A stretch of 46,367 nucleotides of DNA from Kordia sp964351775 (GCA_964351775.1 CAYGPQ010000029.1:1-46367), one strand, 5' to 3'; shown: positions 8,516 to 17,541, counted from the first letter of the stretch. A program made the numbers and translations. The notes: generated by a model not told the origin, from the sequence alone.

Positions 8516-9361
8516 TTACTTTTTCGTTTTATCGGCTAAATAATTATAAAAAAACGAGTTTCTCAAATACGTTTGGCAAGCTGCTTTACTTTCAAGTTTT
8601 GAGTATAAATTGATCTCATAAAAGATTCCATGTAGTGTGAATTCAATTTGGTTTTTAGACGTGTTGAAAGTTATATTTTCAATGGCGATATCTATATCCT
8701 TTTTAAGTTTTACCAGCTCATCAAAATGTGAACAGATGGTTTTTGCCAATTCATTTTCGTCATTGCTTGGCGAAACAGTTGCCCACATTGGATACATTCC
8801 TTTGTAGTCGTATTCAAAAGCACGTTCAATTAATTTTGAAATGGCTTTATCAATTTGATTTAAATCTTTTAAAAACCGGTACTTCCAAAAAGCTAAGTCC
8901 ACTTTTTGATACATGTATGCTGTTAACGAAGTGGTTTCATAGGCAATATTATCAGCCTTTTCTACAAAATTTAAGCCTTTTTCAAATTTGCCACTCTTCC
9001 CATAATAACTCGCCAAATGCATGGTTGCATGATACCGATAGTTTTTAAAGGGTTTTCCTATTTCATGGTTTTCATCTCTATCGTTTAATTTCGAATTGAT
9101 GATTTTATCATAATATTTGAGTGCATTTTTTTCATCATCCTCTTGTATATAGTAATACATGATATTTCCAATGACAGTTCCGAAGGTTGATGATCGTTTA
9201 CGGGCTTTTCGCTCAACTTTTTGCCATACTTTTAAAGCTTCGTCTTCCTCTCCGTTTTCAAATAATTCTATGCCTTTGTCAATTTTTTCATTCAGCTTAC
9301 TTTGACTGATTACAGGATTTGAAGAAAGCACTATTAGTAGCACGAATACTATGTTTCTCAT
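8516..9361 (-). CDS. Secreted TPR-like protein of unknown function
   Basis: This is a 281-residue protein with a signal peptide (cleavage likely after VISQ, near residue 20) and an alpha-helical body. Helix pairs resembling tetratricopeptide repeats lie at about 30-60, 65-95 and 105-140, for example ELFENGEEDEALKVWQKVE and EKNALKYYDKII. The C-terminal third has short strands (IENITFNTSKNQIEFTLHG) and is unlike TPR. I recognise no named family. It lies 36 bp upstream of the SGNH hydrolase gene on the same strand, so it may head that transcript. Confidence 0.7.
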   Translation of the reverse strand: MRNIVFVLLIVLSSNPVISQSKLNEKIDKGIELFENGEEDEALKVWQKVERKARKRSSTFGTVIGNIMYYYIQEDDEKNALKYYDKIINSKLNDRDENHEIGKPFKNYRYHATMHLASYYGKSGKFEKGLNFVEKADNIAYETTSLTAYMYQKVDLAFWKYRFLKDLNQIDKAISKLIERAFEYDYKGMYPMWATVSPSNDENELAKTICSHFDELVKLKKDIDIAIENITFNTSKNQIEFTLHGIFYEINLYSKLESKAACQTYLRNSFFYNYLADKTKK

Positions 9362-9478
9362 AATTTGATGGTACTATGATAACATACTAAATACAAGTAT
9401 GTTTCGGTTTTACACAAAGTTGAGTTTTTTTTAGTAAAGGGCAAAAATTAATATTTTTATTTTTTTTTGAATGATAAA

Positions 9479-10249
9479 CTATCGATTCAACCAATCTTTA
9501 AAATCGCTCGTTTTTTGTCTGCTGACAATGAATTCCTGATCACGTTCTTGTGAAATTGATAGTTTTACCCGATGATTGAAGTACGGATTGATTTTTTGAA
9601 TCGCACTTTTTGCTACTATTTGACCACGATTGATTTTGTAGAATTCTTCCGGATCTAAGGTGTTGAATAATTGATCGATGGTTTCATCAATAATGTATCT
9701 TTTTGAAGTGGTTACGCCAAATGTAATGCTGTCTTCAGAATAGACATATAACAAATCGGAAATCTTTATTTGTACAAAACCGTTGCCTTCTTTTACTAAT
9801 AAACCACTTCGATTGCTCGTGTTTTTAGTTTCGGTTTGCGATTGAATACTGGTCAATAATTGTTTTAAAATGGCAGGTTCAACCGTTGATTTTTGATTGG
9901 ATTTGTTGAATTTATCCAACGCGATTTGCAAATCCGCTTTTTGAATGGGTTTTAGCAAGTAATCAACACTGTTTACTTTGAACGCCTGAATGGCATATTG
10001 ATCAAAAGCAGTGGTGAAAATGATTGGCGCTTCGACCTCAACTTTTTGAAAGATTTCAAAACTTAAACCATCTGCTAATTGAATGTCCATAAATACCAAA
10101 TCGGGTATGTTGTTCGTTTGAAACCAACTAACAGCATCTTCAACCGTATCAATAATGTCTAACAATTCATACGTAAAATTACAAGTTGCCAACATGTTTT
10201 GCAATTGATTTGCAGCACGCGGTTCATCTTCTATGATTAGTATTTTCAT
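9479..10249 (-). CDS. LytTR-family response regulator
   Basis: This 256-residue regulator has a receiver domain at about 1-120 with the acidic pair ED (7-8), phosphoacceptor Asp55 in VFMDIQLADGL and Lys near 103 in LLKPIQ. A LytTR DNA-binding domain covers about 150-250 (YVYSEDSITFGVTTSKRYII, FYKINRGQIVAKSAI). LytTR proteins bind pairs of 9-10 bp direct repeats with centres about two helical turns apart. Its ATG overlaps the kinase stop codon by 4 bp (ATGA), so the pair is translationally coupled. A possible target site is at 12871-12900. Confidence 0.92.
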   Translation of the reverse strand: MKILIIEDEPRAANQLQNMLATCNFTYELLDIIDTVEDAVSWFQTNNIPDLVFMDIQLADGLSFEIFQKVEVEAPIIFTTAFDQYAIQAFKVNSVDYLLKPIQKADLQIALDKFNKSNQKSTVEPAILKQLLTSIQSQTETKNTSNRSGLLVKEGNGFVQIKISDLLYVYSEDSITFGVTTSKRYIIDETIDQLFNTLDPEEFYKINRGQIVAKSAIQKINPYFNHRVKLSISQERDQEFIVSRQKTSDFKDWLNR

Positions 10250-11313
10250 AATTTATGTGTTACATCAGATGATTTTAAAAGTGGTATAGAAACAATAAAT
10301 TCAGTTCCATCGTTTTCTATTATTGGTAATTTATCAGAGAGTAATGCGTGTCTTTTTTCAATGTTTTTTAATCCAACTTTTGTGGATGGCAATTGTGTTG
10401 ATTTTGGTTGTATTTTATTGTGTACGATTAAATAATTATCTTTTACTTCCACCGTAATTGTTAGTGGTTTTGATCGAGAGATGACATTGTGTTTGATGGC
10501 GTTTTCGAGTAATAGTTGCAAACTCATCGGAACAATCATGCTTTCTAATGCGGTTTCTGGTAGTTTCCAATTCAGTTTCAAGTTATCACCAAAACGTTCA
10601 GATTGAATGTGAATGTAGGCACGTGCAAACTTTAATTCATCCCGCAAGGGAATTATATTTGCATTTCCCGAATCTAAGATGAATCGATATACATCTGATA
10701 GTTTGTCTACAAATTTTTTGGCGTCTTCTTTAGAGTTTTGATCAATGATATCGCGCAACGTATTTAAGCTATTGAATAAAAAATGTGGTTGTGCCTGATT
10801 TCGCAACGCATCTAATTGTGCCAAAACCACCACTTGTTTTGCTTGTTCTTCTTGACGAATTGATTTTTGCAATTGTACATAATAATAAATTGCTTCATAC
10901 ATTGCCATCACCATCGTACTTATAATAATAATTGGCAATAGTATTTCATAGCGCTCATTGAAATAATAGGTCTGATTAAAAAATTTCTCAATAAAAATTC
11001 CACCCAAAGTATCCACTGAAACTACCGTTATTACAATAGTTAGAAAAAGTAAAAAGATTCGTTTTGGGTTGTCTTTGAACGCTGGAAACTTCTTTCGAAG
11101 GAAAATGATATTCACCCGCATAATAAACCAATTACAGGTGGCAAACATCAATGAAATACTCCAATTGATTAAAGCCCATTTAAGTTCATGCTTTGCAAAT
11201 GAGTTGTTAAAAAGATAATCCGTCACAAAACTAAGGATGAAAATTCCGATGATCACAAACCAAGTGTCATCGAATCCCATGTATTTTAAACGTTTTTCTT
11301 TGTTAATGAACAT
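10246..11313 (-). CDS. LytS/YehU-type membrane sensor histidine kinase
   Basis: This 355-residue kinase has four predicted membrane helices in the first 145 residues. A helical linker leads to a His_kinase domain with the phosphoacceptor in NQAQPHFLFNSLNTLRD (His177), then an ATPase domain with an N-box LLENAIKHN and a G-box region near VGLKNIEKRH. I start it at the ATG at 11313; the frame stays open to a TTG at 11394, but the added residues look non-native and are not membrane-associated. There is no periplasmic sensor domain, so the stimulus is probably sensed in or at the membrane. It is coupled to the LytTR regulator downstream. Confidence 0.9.
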   Translation of the reverse strand: MFINKEKRLKYMGFDDTWFVIIGIFILSFVTDYLFNNSFAKHELKWALINWSISLMFATCNWFIMRVNIIFLRKKFPAFKDNPKRIFLLFLTIVITVVSVDTLGGIFIEKFFNQTYYFNERYEILLPIIIISTMVMAMYEAIYYYVQLQKSIRQEEQAKQVVVLAQLDALRNQAQPHFLFNSLNTLRDIIDQNSKEDAKKFVDKLSDVYRFILDSGNANIIPLRDELKFARAYIHIQSERFGDNLKLNWKLPETALESMIVPMSLQLLLENAIKHNVISRSKPLTITVEVKDNYLIVHNKIQPKSTQLPSTKVGLKNIEKRHALLSDKLPIIENDGTEFIVSIPLLKSSDVTHKL

Positions 11314-11528
11314 CTTTTTTTTGTTTAATAATTCAATTTCACTAGTATCTGAGTAAAGATACAAGACCGCTGCGCTGAAAGAATGAAGAACCAAGACTTG
11401 ATGAATCTTATAATTTAATTTCTTTGTGTCTTGTTTCTTGAATCTTGTCTATTTTCTATTCTCTCCAAAAATCTATTCTCGATACGATTTTCTATCAAAA
11501 ATCACTCGAATTGACGATTTTTTAGCTT

Positions 11529-11567
11529 GAATCTAATAGTCCAACAATCTAAAAATCTAATCGTCTA
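11529..11567 (-). repeat. 8-bp TAGAnnnT tandem repeat anchored on a stop codon
   Basis: Read on the minus strand from the TAG stop codon of the 7-TM gene, the sequence falls into successive 8-mers: TAGACGAT, TAGATTTT, TAGATTGT, TGGACTAT, TAGATTC. A related array is at 30919-30957, also starting at a TAG stop codon. Confidence 0.6.
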
Positions 11568-12365
11568 AACTCTAATTAACGGTATTCCTTGTTTAGCTTG
11601 ATAAAATAGATAGCCAATCCACGCTGCATATAACAATCCAAAAATAACAACCGCAATGACCTGATTTTTAGTTGAAGTCTTCCATTTTTTAGAGCCTATG
11701 AATGCGAATAACGGAATTATTTGAATGCCATGCAATCCAAAGAAGTGTGCAATTCTTAAATCGCCCGCAACTGTGCTCCAATTTACTAATGGTAAACCTT
11801 CGCCGCCATCGGCTACACCAACATTGTGTCCCATTTGACTGATCATTTGTCCGCCAACCCAACTTCCGACAATGATCACAATCCAACCTAAAAGAATGGC
11901 TATTTGAATTGATTTCGTTGTTTTTAGCTTCAATCGAATCGTTTCAAAGGCAAATAATAGCATGATGAGTACATTGATTGCGATTAAAATTCCCATCGCC
12001 GCAAATAGCAATCCGTCAAATAAAGATTCTTGATTGTAATGTGAACGAACGCCACGTGAAGCTTGATATACAATGATTCCAATTTCAAATAAAAGCGTCC
12101 AAGAAACAATGTTATTTAGTATGTTTTTCTTTCTTGTTGAAAACGGATATAGTGTCATTAAAAAACCAACTGTCATGATGTAAATAGCGCCTGAAATACA
12201 GAATTTTAAAGGTTTTATCCAAACGTTTACGCCAATTAGTGTTCTTTCATCTATGAACAATCCGCCAATACAAATCAACGCTCCAAATACATGAATGAGT
12301 ACAATGGTGAATAGTATTGGACTTTCCTTTTTTACGGTGCGAAATACTTCTTTTAGATACTTCAT
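11565..12365 (-). CDS. Seven-TM membrane protein of unknown function
   Basis: This is a 266-residue integral membrane protein with about seven helices. Notable polar patches between helices are QASRGVRSHYN near 100-110 and GHNVGVADGGEGLPLVNWS followed by RIAHFFGLHGIQ near 178-212, which carry several His residues that could bind a cofactor or metal. I do not recognise a named family. It begins 2 bp after the stop of the ABA4-like gene, so the two are one transcript and may act together. The TAG stop is the first unit of an 8-bp tandem repeat running downstream. Confidence 0.75.
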   Translation of the reverse strand: MKYLKEVFRTVKKESPILFTIVLIHVFGALICIGGLFIDERTLIGVNVWIKPLKFCISGAIYIMTVGFLMTLYPFSTRKKNILNNIVSWTLLFEIGIIVYQASRGVRSHYNQESLFDGLLFAAMGILIAINVLIMLLFAFETIRLKLKTTKSIQIAILLGWIVIIVGSWVGGQMISQMGHNVGVADGGEGLPLVNWSTVAGDLRIAHFFGLHGIQIIPLFAFIGSKKWKTSTKNQVIAVVIFGLLYAAWIGYLFYQAKQGIPLIRV

Positions 12366-12367
12366 GC

Positions 12368-12790
12368 TTATGCTTTTTTTAGTTTAATAGCTCTCATGAT
12401 CATGAATACTAGAAATCCGACAGGACCTAACATGAAGGTTCCCAATAAACAAGGTGCAATGATGATTGGGTGAATGTTTAGTTCTTTGTTTTGATTTACG
12501 ATCCACATTCCTACTAATAAATCGAAAGCGAGATAATGAACCCAACCTGCTAAGACTGCGTTTTCTTCTGTAAATAGTTGCATTACTGATTGTAGACTTC
12601 CAAAGTCCATTCCGCCACCAATTTGTATCGCTTGAATGATAAAAATTGCATAGATGCCTGATAATGCTATTGGAATGATTTTGTAATCGATAAAGAATCG
12701 TGTGACTTTCCATTTTGGTAGAAAAATTAGTAAAATCCACATCGGCATTGCGAGCATTCCGACAATTTTGAAAACTTCTGCTGGTGTCAT
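12368..12790 (-). CDS. ABA4-like (DUF4281) membrane protein
   Basis: This 140-residue protein has four membrane helices and the signature VLAGWVHYLAFDLLVGMWI near residues 78-96, preceded by an acidic FTEENA. These match the ABA4-like family named after the plant neoxanthin-synthesis factor ABA4. In bacteria the function is unproven; a role with carotenoids or other isoprenoids is only an inference from the family name. It is the first gene of a two-gene unit with the 7-TM protein (2-bp gap). Upstream lie two exact 9-bp direct repeats 21 bp apart, consistent with control by the nearby LytTR regulator. Confidence 0.85.
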   Translation of the reverse strand: MTPAEVFKIVGMLAMPMWILLIFLPKWKVTRFFIDYKIIPIALSGIYAIFIIQAIQIGGGMDFGSLQSVMQLFTEENAVLAGWVHYLAFDLLVGMWIVNQNKELNIHPIIIAPCLLGTFMLGPVGFLVFMIMRAIKLKKA

Positions 12791-13094
12791 AATTGGTTAA
12801 TTTAAAAGTTCATTTTTTGATTGATGGTTCAAAAGTGCACTAATTTCATGAAAAGAAACATTGCTTTCTGTTGAAGTGTCGTAAAATAGGATTGAAGTGT
12901 TATTATTAAAAAAATATGAGAATTTAATAATTCTCTTTCAATTATACGGTAATACCATAAGCGAAGTACTTCATTTCAATAAAATGCAAGTTTGAGGGTA
13001 CGAAGGTGCTGTTTTTTTAAAATATTTACTGAATATCTCGTTATTATATATAAGAATACTCCTCGATTGAATCTAATCATAAAATATATTGACT
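12791..13094. other. Divergent intergenic region with possible regulatory sites
   Basis: This 304-bp region separates the ABA4-like gene (minus) from the hybrid sensor gene (plus). It holds no ORF I can support. It carries the 9-bp direct repeats at 12871-12900 and a perfect GAAGTACTTC palindrome at 12963-12972. Confidence 0.5.
12871..12900 (-). promoter_or_regulatory. LytTR-style direct repeat upstream of the ABA4-like gene
   Basis: TTGAAGTGT occurs exactly at 12871-12879 and 12892-12900 with a 21-bp period. On the minus strand this reads ACACTTCAA-N12-ACACTTCAA. The geometry matches known LytTR sites such as those of YpdB, and a LytTR gene lies in the same neighbourhood. Binding is inferred. 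Confidence 0.45.
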
Positions 13095-15941
13095 ATGATA
13101 AGAAGCAATTTATTTCTGCTGTTTTTATTGACTATTACAGTTATGAATGGTCAACAAAAAATCAATAAGCGTATAAAATTAGAAGAAAAACTTTCTATTT
13201 CGCATCAAATTGAATTAGAGAATTATCAAGTAATGCTTGATAGTGCACGTACATCTATAGATTCTGCTAAAATTTATAACGATGTTGCTACAGTTTATCT
13301 TAAATCCAAGTATTATTTAACCAACCCTGAATATAACTGTGTAATTGACTATGCCAACAAAGCAATTAATCTAACCAAAGATGATAAGAGTAATTTAGGT
13401 ATTCAGCAACATTTAAAATCTTTATGTCGAATTGGTGCTGCTTATAAAGATATTGGAAATACTTCAAAAGCAATGGATTATTTTAATGAGATTTTGAGTA
13501 GTACTGAAACTGTTTCCAACCCTTCTTATTTTTATGATGCTAGGCAATTAGCAACAACAAAAATTGCCTCTTTTTTTGCTACACAAGAAAATTATGAATT
13601 GGCAATTAATCAATATACATCTTTATTTGAGTATATAAAAAAGAAAGAAATTGACACCTTAAAAATATCTTCTATTGTTTATTTACGGTATGCTAATTTT
13701 CATAGGGAAATAAATAGTTTGGATATTTCTTTTGAATATGCGAATAAAGCAAAAGAGGTCGCTATTAGAAATAATAAATCTTTTAGAGTGGCAATGGCAT
13801 ATTTAGAATTAGCATCTATAGCATTTAAAAAAGAAGAAATTTGGAACGCCAAAATGTTTTTAGCAAAAGCTTTTAAACTTCTTAAAAATACTCAATATGT
13901 TGGGTTGCTTTCAGAATATTATTATATTAAATCATTACTCGCCGACAGAAGTTCTAACCTGTATAATAAGATCTATTATGCTGAAAAGGCATTTGATTTA
14001 CTCAACAAACAGACCATTTCTAAACTTCATATTACCATTGGAAATTTACTATATGAAGCGTATAAAGAAAATGGTAATTTTAAAAAAGCCAGCTATATAT
14101 TAGAAGAAACTTCAAGTTTAGAAAAGAAGCTTACAAATAATGAAGAAATAAAAAAAAGCGCCTTGATAGAGGTAAAACGAAGAGATGACGATATTATATC
14201 CGAACAAACTAAAAGTAAAAATAAAAGTAATGTGATTCTTTTTGTCGTGACCCTTTTTATTCTCGCCGTTATAACAACAATATATATTTTTAAGGATCGA
14301 CAGAAGAAAATTAGAGTAGCACTTGAAATTACTGAAAAGAATGAACAGTTAAAAGAATTAGATAAAGTAAAATCACGCTTTTTTTCTAATATTTCTCATG
14401 AGTTACAAACACCTTTAACACTTATTTGCGGACCTATTGAACAAGTATTAAACGAAGAAAAAAAATCATTAGATCCTGTTACAAAAGCAAAATTGCAAAT
14501 GGTTATGAAAAATACAAAAGCTTTAAAGGTACTGATCAATGATATCCTAGATTTGTCAAAACTGAAAGCAAAGAAGTTAACACTAAACTCAGAAAACATT
14601 AATCTTCATACTTTTTTTAATGAAATCATTCAAAAGTTTACTTTGTTAGTCCGACAAAATGATATCAAATTTCAGTATTGTTTTAAGAACTTAGAGGCAA
14701 ATTACGCAGTAATAGATACAAAAAAACTAGAAAAAGTTATTAATAATTTACTTTCAAATGCTATAAAGTATACACCAACAAAAGGTACTATTTCTGTAAA
14801 AGGTACATTTATAAAAAATAAGCAGTTACTAATTAGTGTAAAAGATACTGGTGTTGGAATTTCGTCAAGTGATATCCCTCAAATTTTTGATCGTTATTTT
14901 CAAACAAGTGATACTACAAAGCCTTTAGAAGGTGGTTCTGGCATAGGTTTATCATTGGTAAAAGAATTGGTAGAATTGATGAAAGGAAAAATTGCCGTGA
15001 ATAGTAAACTCGGTCAAGGAAGTATATTTACTATAACAATTCCTGTTAAGAAAATGAAACAGAAAACTCGTGAAAATTTTCAAACAAATATGTTGTTAAA
15101 TAACGAAATATCTCTTGATCACCTTGCCTTAGAAACCGAGTTTAAAACAAAAGAACATACTATTCTTATTGTAGAAGATCATACAGGAATGCAAGAATTT
15201 ATAGCCTCCATTTTACAAAAAAGATATAAATTACTCATCGCAAATAATGGAAAAGAAGCCATAGATAAATTGAATACGAATACGGTAGATTTGATTGTAT
15301 CTGATGTAATGATGCCTGTAATGGACGGTTTTACATTTTTGGAAGCGATAAAGCAATCTGAAACACATTATGATGTGCCAATTATTATGCTAACTGCTTT
15401 GTCAGAAATAAGATATAAACTTAAAGCCTTAACAATTGGTGCAGACGATTATTTAACCAAACCATTCGTTTCCAAAGAACTTTTAGCCAGGACACACAAT
15501 TTAATTGAACGTTATTGTAGTCGTAAAAAAGTGAAGGCTGAAAGTACCATATTAGATGTTACTATAGAGGAATCATCAAGTGAATCTACTATTATAAATG
15601 TTGGTAAACATACAAAATCAGACATTGAGTTGATGACTAAAGTTGCTAAAATCATTGAGCAAAACATAGATAATCCTGATTTTAAACTCAACGATCTTAC
15701 CGAAGAAATATACCTAAGCGAGCGTCAATTGCGCAGAAAAATAAAACTGATTACAGGCTTGAGTCCTAAGAAGTTTCAACAAGAAATTTTATTATCAAAA
15801 GCACGAACGCTTCTAGAAGAAGGTATTTATTATAACACTAAAGCTGTGGCTTTATCAGTTGGAATGCAAAACACAACGCGTTTTAGTAAACTCTATGAAG
15901 CGCGTTTTGGGAAACATCCTTCGGATTATTTTAAAGCGTAA
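13095..15941 (+). CDS. Hybrid two-component regulator (TPR, kinase, receiver, AraC-type HTH)
   Basis: This 948-residue single-chain sensor-regulator begins with a signal peptide at 1-20. A periplasmic TPR-type helical region covers about 50-345 and one membrane helix about 379-400. A HisKA domain follows with FFSNISHELQTPL (His435), then an ATPase domain with NNLLSNAIKYTP and GGSGIGLSLVKEL, a receiver domain around 693-810 with Asp737 in SDVMMPVMDGF, and an AraC-type DNA-binding domain at about 850-945. Most Bacteroidota hybrids of this kind sense sugars through beta-propellers; this one has TPRs instead, so its ligand is unclear. I use the ATG at 13095 rather than the TTG six bases earlier. 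No polysaccharide-utilisation genes adjoin it. Confidence 0.92.
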   Translation: MIRSNLFLLFLLTITVMNGQQKINKRIKLEEKLSISHQIELENYQVMLDSARTSIDSAKIYNDVATVYLKSKYYLTNPEYNCVIDYANKAINLTKDDKSNLGIQQHLKSLCRIGAAYKDIGNTSKAMDYFNEILSSTETVSNPSYFYDARQLATTKIASFFATQENYELAINQYTSLFEYIKKKEIDTLKISSIVYLRYANFHREINSLDISFEYANKAKEVAIRNNKSFRVAMAYLELASIAFKKEEIWNAKMFLAKAFKLLKNTQYVGLLSEYYYIKSLLADRSSNLYNKIYYAEKAFDLLNKQTISKLHITIGNLLYEAYKENGNFKKASYILEETSSLEKKLTNNEEIKKSALIEVKRRDDDIISEQTKSKNKSNVILFVVTLFILAVITTIYIFKDRQKKIRVALEITEKNEQLKELDKVKSRFFSNISHELQTPLTLICGPIEQVLNEEKKSLDPVTKAKLQMVMKNTKALKVLINDILDLSKLKAKKLTLNSENINLHTFFNEIIQKFTLLVRQNDIKFQYCFKNLEANYAVIDTKKLEKVINNLLSNAIKYTPTKGTISVKGTFIKNKQLLISVKDTGVGISSSDIPQIFDRYFQTSDTTKPLEGGSGIGLSLVKELVELMKGKIAVNSKLGQGSIFTITIPVKKMKQKTRENFQTNMLLNNEISLDHLALETEFKTKEHTILIVEDHTGMQEFIASILQKRYKLLIANNGKEAIDKLNTNTVDLIVSDVMMPVMDGFTFLEAIKQSETHYDVPIIMLTALSEIRYKLKALTIGADDYLTKPFVSKELLARTHNLIERYCSRKKVKAESTILDVTIEESSSESTIINVGKHTKSDIELMTKVAKIIEQNIDNPDFKLNDLTEEIYLSERQLRRKIKLITGLSPKKFQQEILLSKARTLLEEGIYYNTKAVALSVGMQNTTRFSKLYEARFGKHPSDYFKA

Positions 15942-16256
15942 AATTCCTGAAAAGCATACAATAAGAAGTGCGTTTTATCAAGTTAAACCTTAACACTAAG
16001 TGAAGTTGAAGTGCATTGAAACTTTTCACAACAAACGAACAATAAGCTCAATGAGATCCTAAAATATATCTCAATGCTTTTATATAAAAATTAAGATTTA
16101 CCATATCAAAAATCTCCCAGATGCTTTGTTAGGCACGATGGGAGATTTATTTAAAAATAACTAAGTCATATAGTGGTTAGCTTAACTTAATTTTGGGTTT
16201 GTAATGAAATTAAAAATTTGTTTGCTTTTTTTATTACTAAGTTCTAAACATTATTT
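15942..16256. other. Convergent intergenic region
   Basis: This 315-bp stretch lies between two converging genes. Besides the terminator at 16110-16148 there is a weaker hairpin (TGAGAT at 16052-16057, ATCTCA at 16068-16073). I see no gene in it. Confidence 0.5.
16110..16148. terminator. Bidirectional terminator hairpin
   Basis: A perfect 9-bp stem AAATCTCCC/GGGAGATTT, with A/T-rich flanks on both sides, lies between the converging hybrid sensor and lipoprotein genes. It could serve both. Confidence 0.7.
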
Positions 16257-17291
16257 TTAATCAATTATATATGCAGCAACTCTAAATTCGTGAGAAAGAT
16301 GTTCTGTAACATCCATTGTATGGTATTTTGATGGTTGATTATAATTATCATTAAAAGCACTCACATTTACTTTATGCTTTTCTGTCATACTACCAGACTC
16401 GCCAGCTCCTACTTCTACTCCTACCACATAATTTCCTTTAAATTGAATTGGAAATTTCCATTCTGTTTTTACAGGCACCCATCTTTCTTCAAGTTGATAT
16501 CTAACAGATTTTCCTCTAGGAACATTCACCAAAGGGAAATAAAAATTTTCTTGAAATGAATTTTCATTAGTATATGTATATGCAGTTCCTAAAGTAACTG
16601 TGGCTGACGCTTCACCTTCTGCAACGAAAGGAATACTAATTTTACCACCTGCCGTTACAGAAGCACTAGCCTCTACTGTAAATTGATGAGAAATGGATTT
16701 CCCTGTAGTTATCCATAAATCTCCACCTATTTGCTGAGTATCATCCCAATAATTTGGGTGAACTTGTGCATTAACACTCGGTACTCTCTTCCATAATGAA
16801 AACCCTGTGTTTTGGCTTACAATTCCTGAACCATAAAACCTATATTCGGGCGCAGCCGGATTGGTTACACTCGACCAATAATTAGTAGCTCCATATTTTT
16901 GTGAATTATAAGGGCCTAATGAAACGGATGTAATACCCAAATACTGATTATAAGGACCCGATGGGCTATAATTTGAGAAATATTCATTTTCAACAGTTCT
17001 AAAGACCTGATTATCAACAATACCAACAGCTCTTACTTCATTTTTATAAATTCGTTTCCAAGGAGTTGTTGCAGTCAATGTACTTGTTCGTTTTTGCAGA
17101 TCAATATCTTTAATTCTTTTTCCAAACTCACGAGTTTCAGAAACTGCATCAGGTTTTACACCTGCTAAATCAATATCATCTTTAACCTCTGTAGTCACTG
17201 GCTCTTCTTCTAAATCACCTTTCTCACAACTTACAAAAGTAAAAAAGGAAATTAAAATTAGTGATGCTAAATATCTATTTATTTTTTTCAT
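16257..17291 (-). CDS. Lipoprotein with aerolysin/ETX-MTX2-like segment
   Basis: This is a 344-residue predicted lipoprotein (lipobox ending at Cys22, TFVSC). After an acidic linker and an N-terminal domain rich in Tyr/Ser/Gly (about 75-195), residues about 198-300 show the alternating polar/small pattern of aerolysin-type beta-pore-forming proteins: HQFTVEASASVT, then KISIPFVAEGEASATVTLG, a Thr/Asn-rich turn, and a later PRGKSVRYQLEERWVPV return strand. The resemblance is by pattern only, not by a fixed motif. If right, it is a membrane-anchored or released pore former or a lectin-like relative. It is monocistronic, with a terminator on its downstream side and no obvious immunity or export partner. 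Confidence 0.6.
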   Translation of the reverse strand: MKKINRYLASLILISFFTFVSCEKGDLEEEPVTTEVKDDIDLAGVKPDAVSETREFGKRIKDIDLQKRTSTLTATTPWKRIYKNEVRAVGIVDNQVFRTVENEYFSNYSPSGPYNQYLGITSVSLGPYNSQKYGATNYWSSVTNPAAPEYRFYGSGIVSQNTGFSLWKRVPSVNAQVHPNYWDDTQQIGGDLWITTGKSISHQFTVEASASVTAGGKISIPFVAEGEASATVTLGTAYTYTNENSFQENFYFPLVNVPRGKSVRYQLEERWVPVKTEWKFPIQFKGNYVVGVEVGAGESGSMTEKHKVNVSAFNDNYNQPSKYHTMDVTEHLSHEFRVAAYIID

Positions 17292-17503
17292 AGTATTTTA
17301 TTTTTAAATTATTATTTTAACGTACCCGTTTAAAAAAACAAGTATAATAGGTACTTAATTAGCTATGCTATTTTTAAGCTACGGATCAAAGTGATCATTT
17401 CTTTTTCTTACTTTTTTCATGTTTAAAATAATTTGGTTAAAAAATAATTAATGCTGTACAACGAAACGAATGTATGTAGATAGAAACTGCTTTCAAATGC
17501 AAA

Positions 17504-17541
17504 AACGGACGGCTGCTTTCAATAACGGACGGCTGCTTTCA
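17504..17541. repeat. Two-copy tandem repeat, 20-bp period
   Basis: AACGGACGGCTGCTTTCA occurs at 17504-17521 and 17524-17541. Partial units flank it: CTGCTTTCA just upstream and CGGAC just downstream, so the array is about 3.5 degenerate units. It is much richer in GC than its surroundings. Confidence 0.75.

Noticed and set aside
8728..9048. 106-residue plus-strand ORF
   Set aside because: It is antisense within the secreted TPR-like gene, has no upstream signals and its composition looks like a shadow frame.
11314..11394. N-terminal extension of the sensor kinase from a TTG
   Set aside because: The added residues do not resemble the family, and the ATG at 11313 precedes the first membrane helix by a normal distance.
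12384..12740. 118-residue minus-strand ORF
   Set aside because: It is an alternate frame of the ABA4-like gene, rich in Ser/His/Asn as expected of a shadow.
16335..16559. 74-residue plus-strand ORF
   Set aside because: It is antisense within the aerolysin-like lipoprotein gene and has no homology-like motif.
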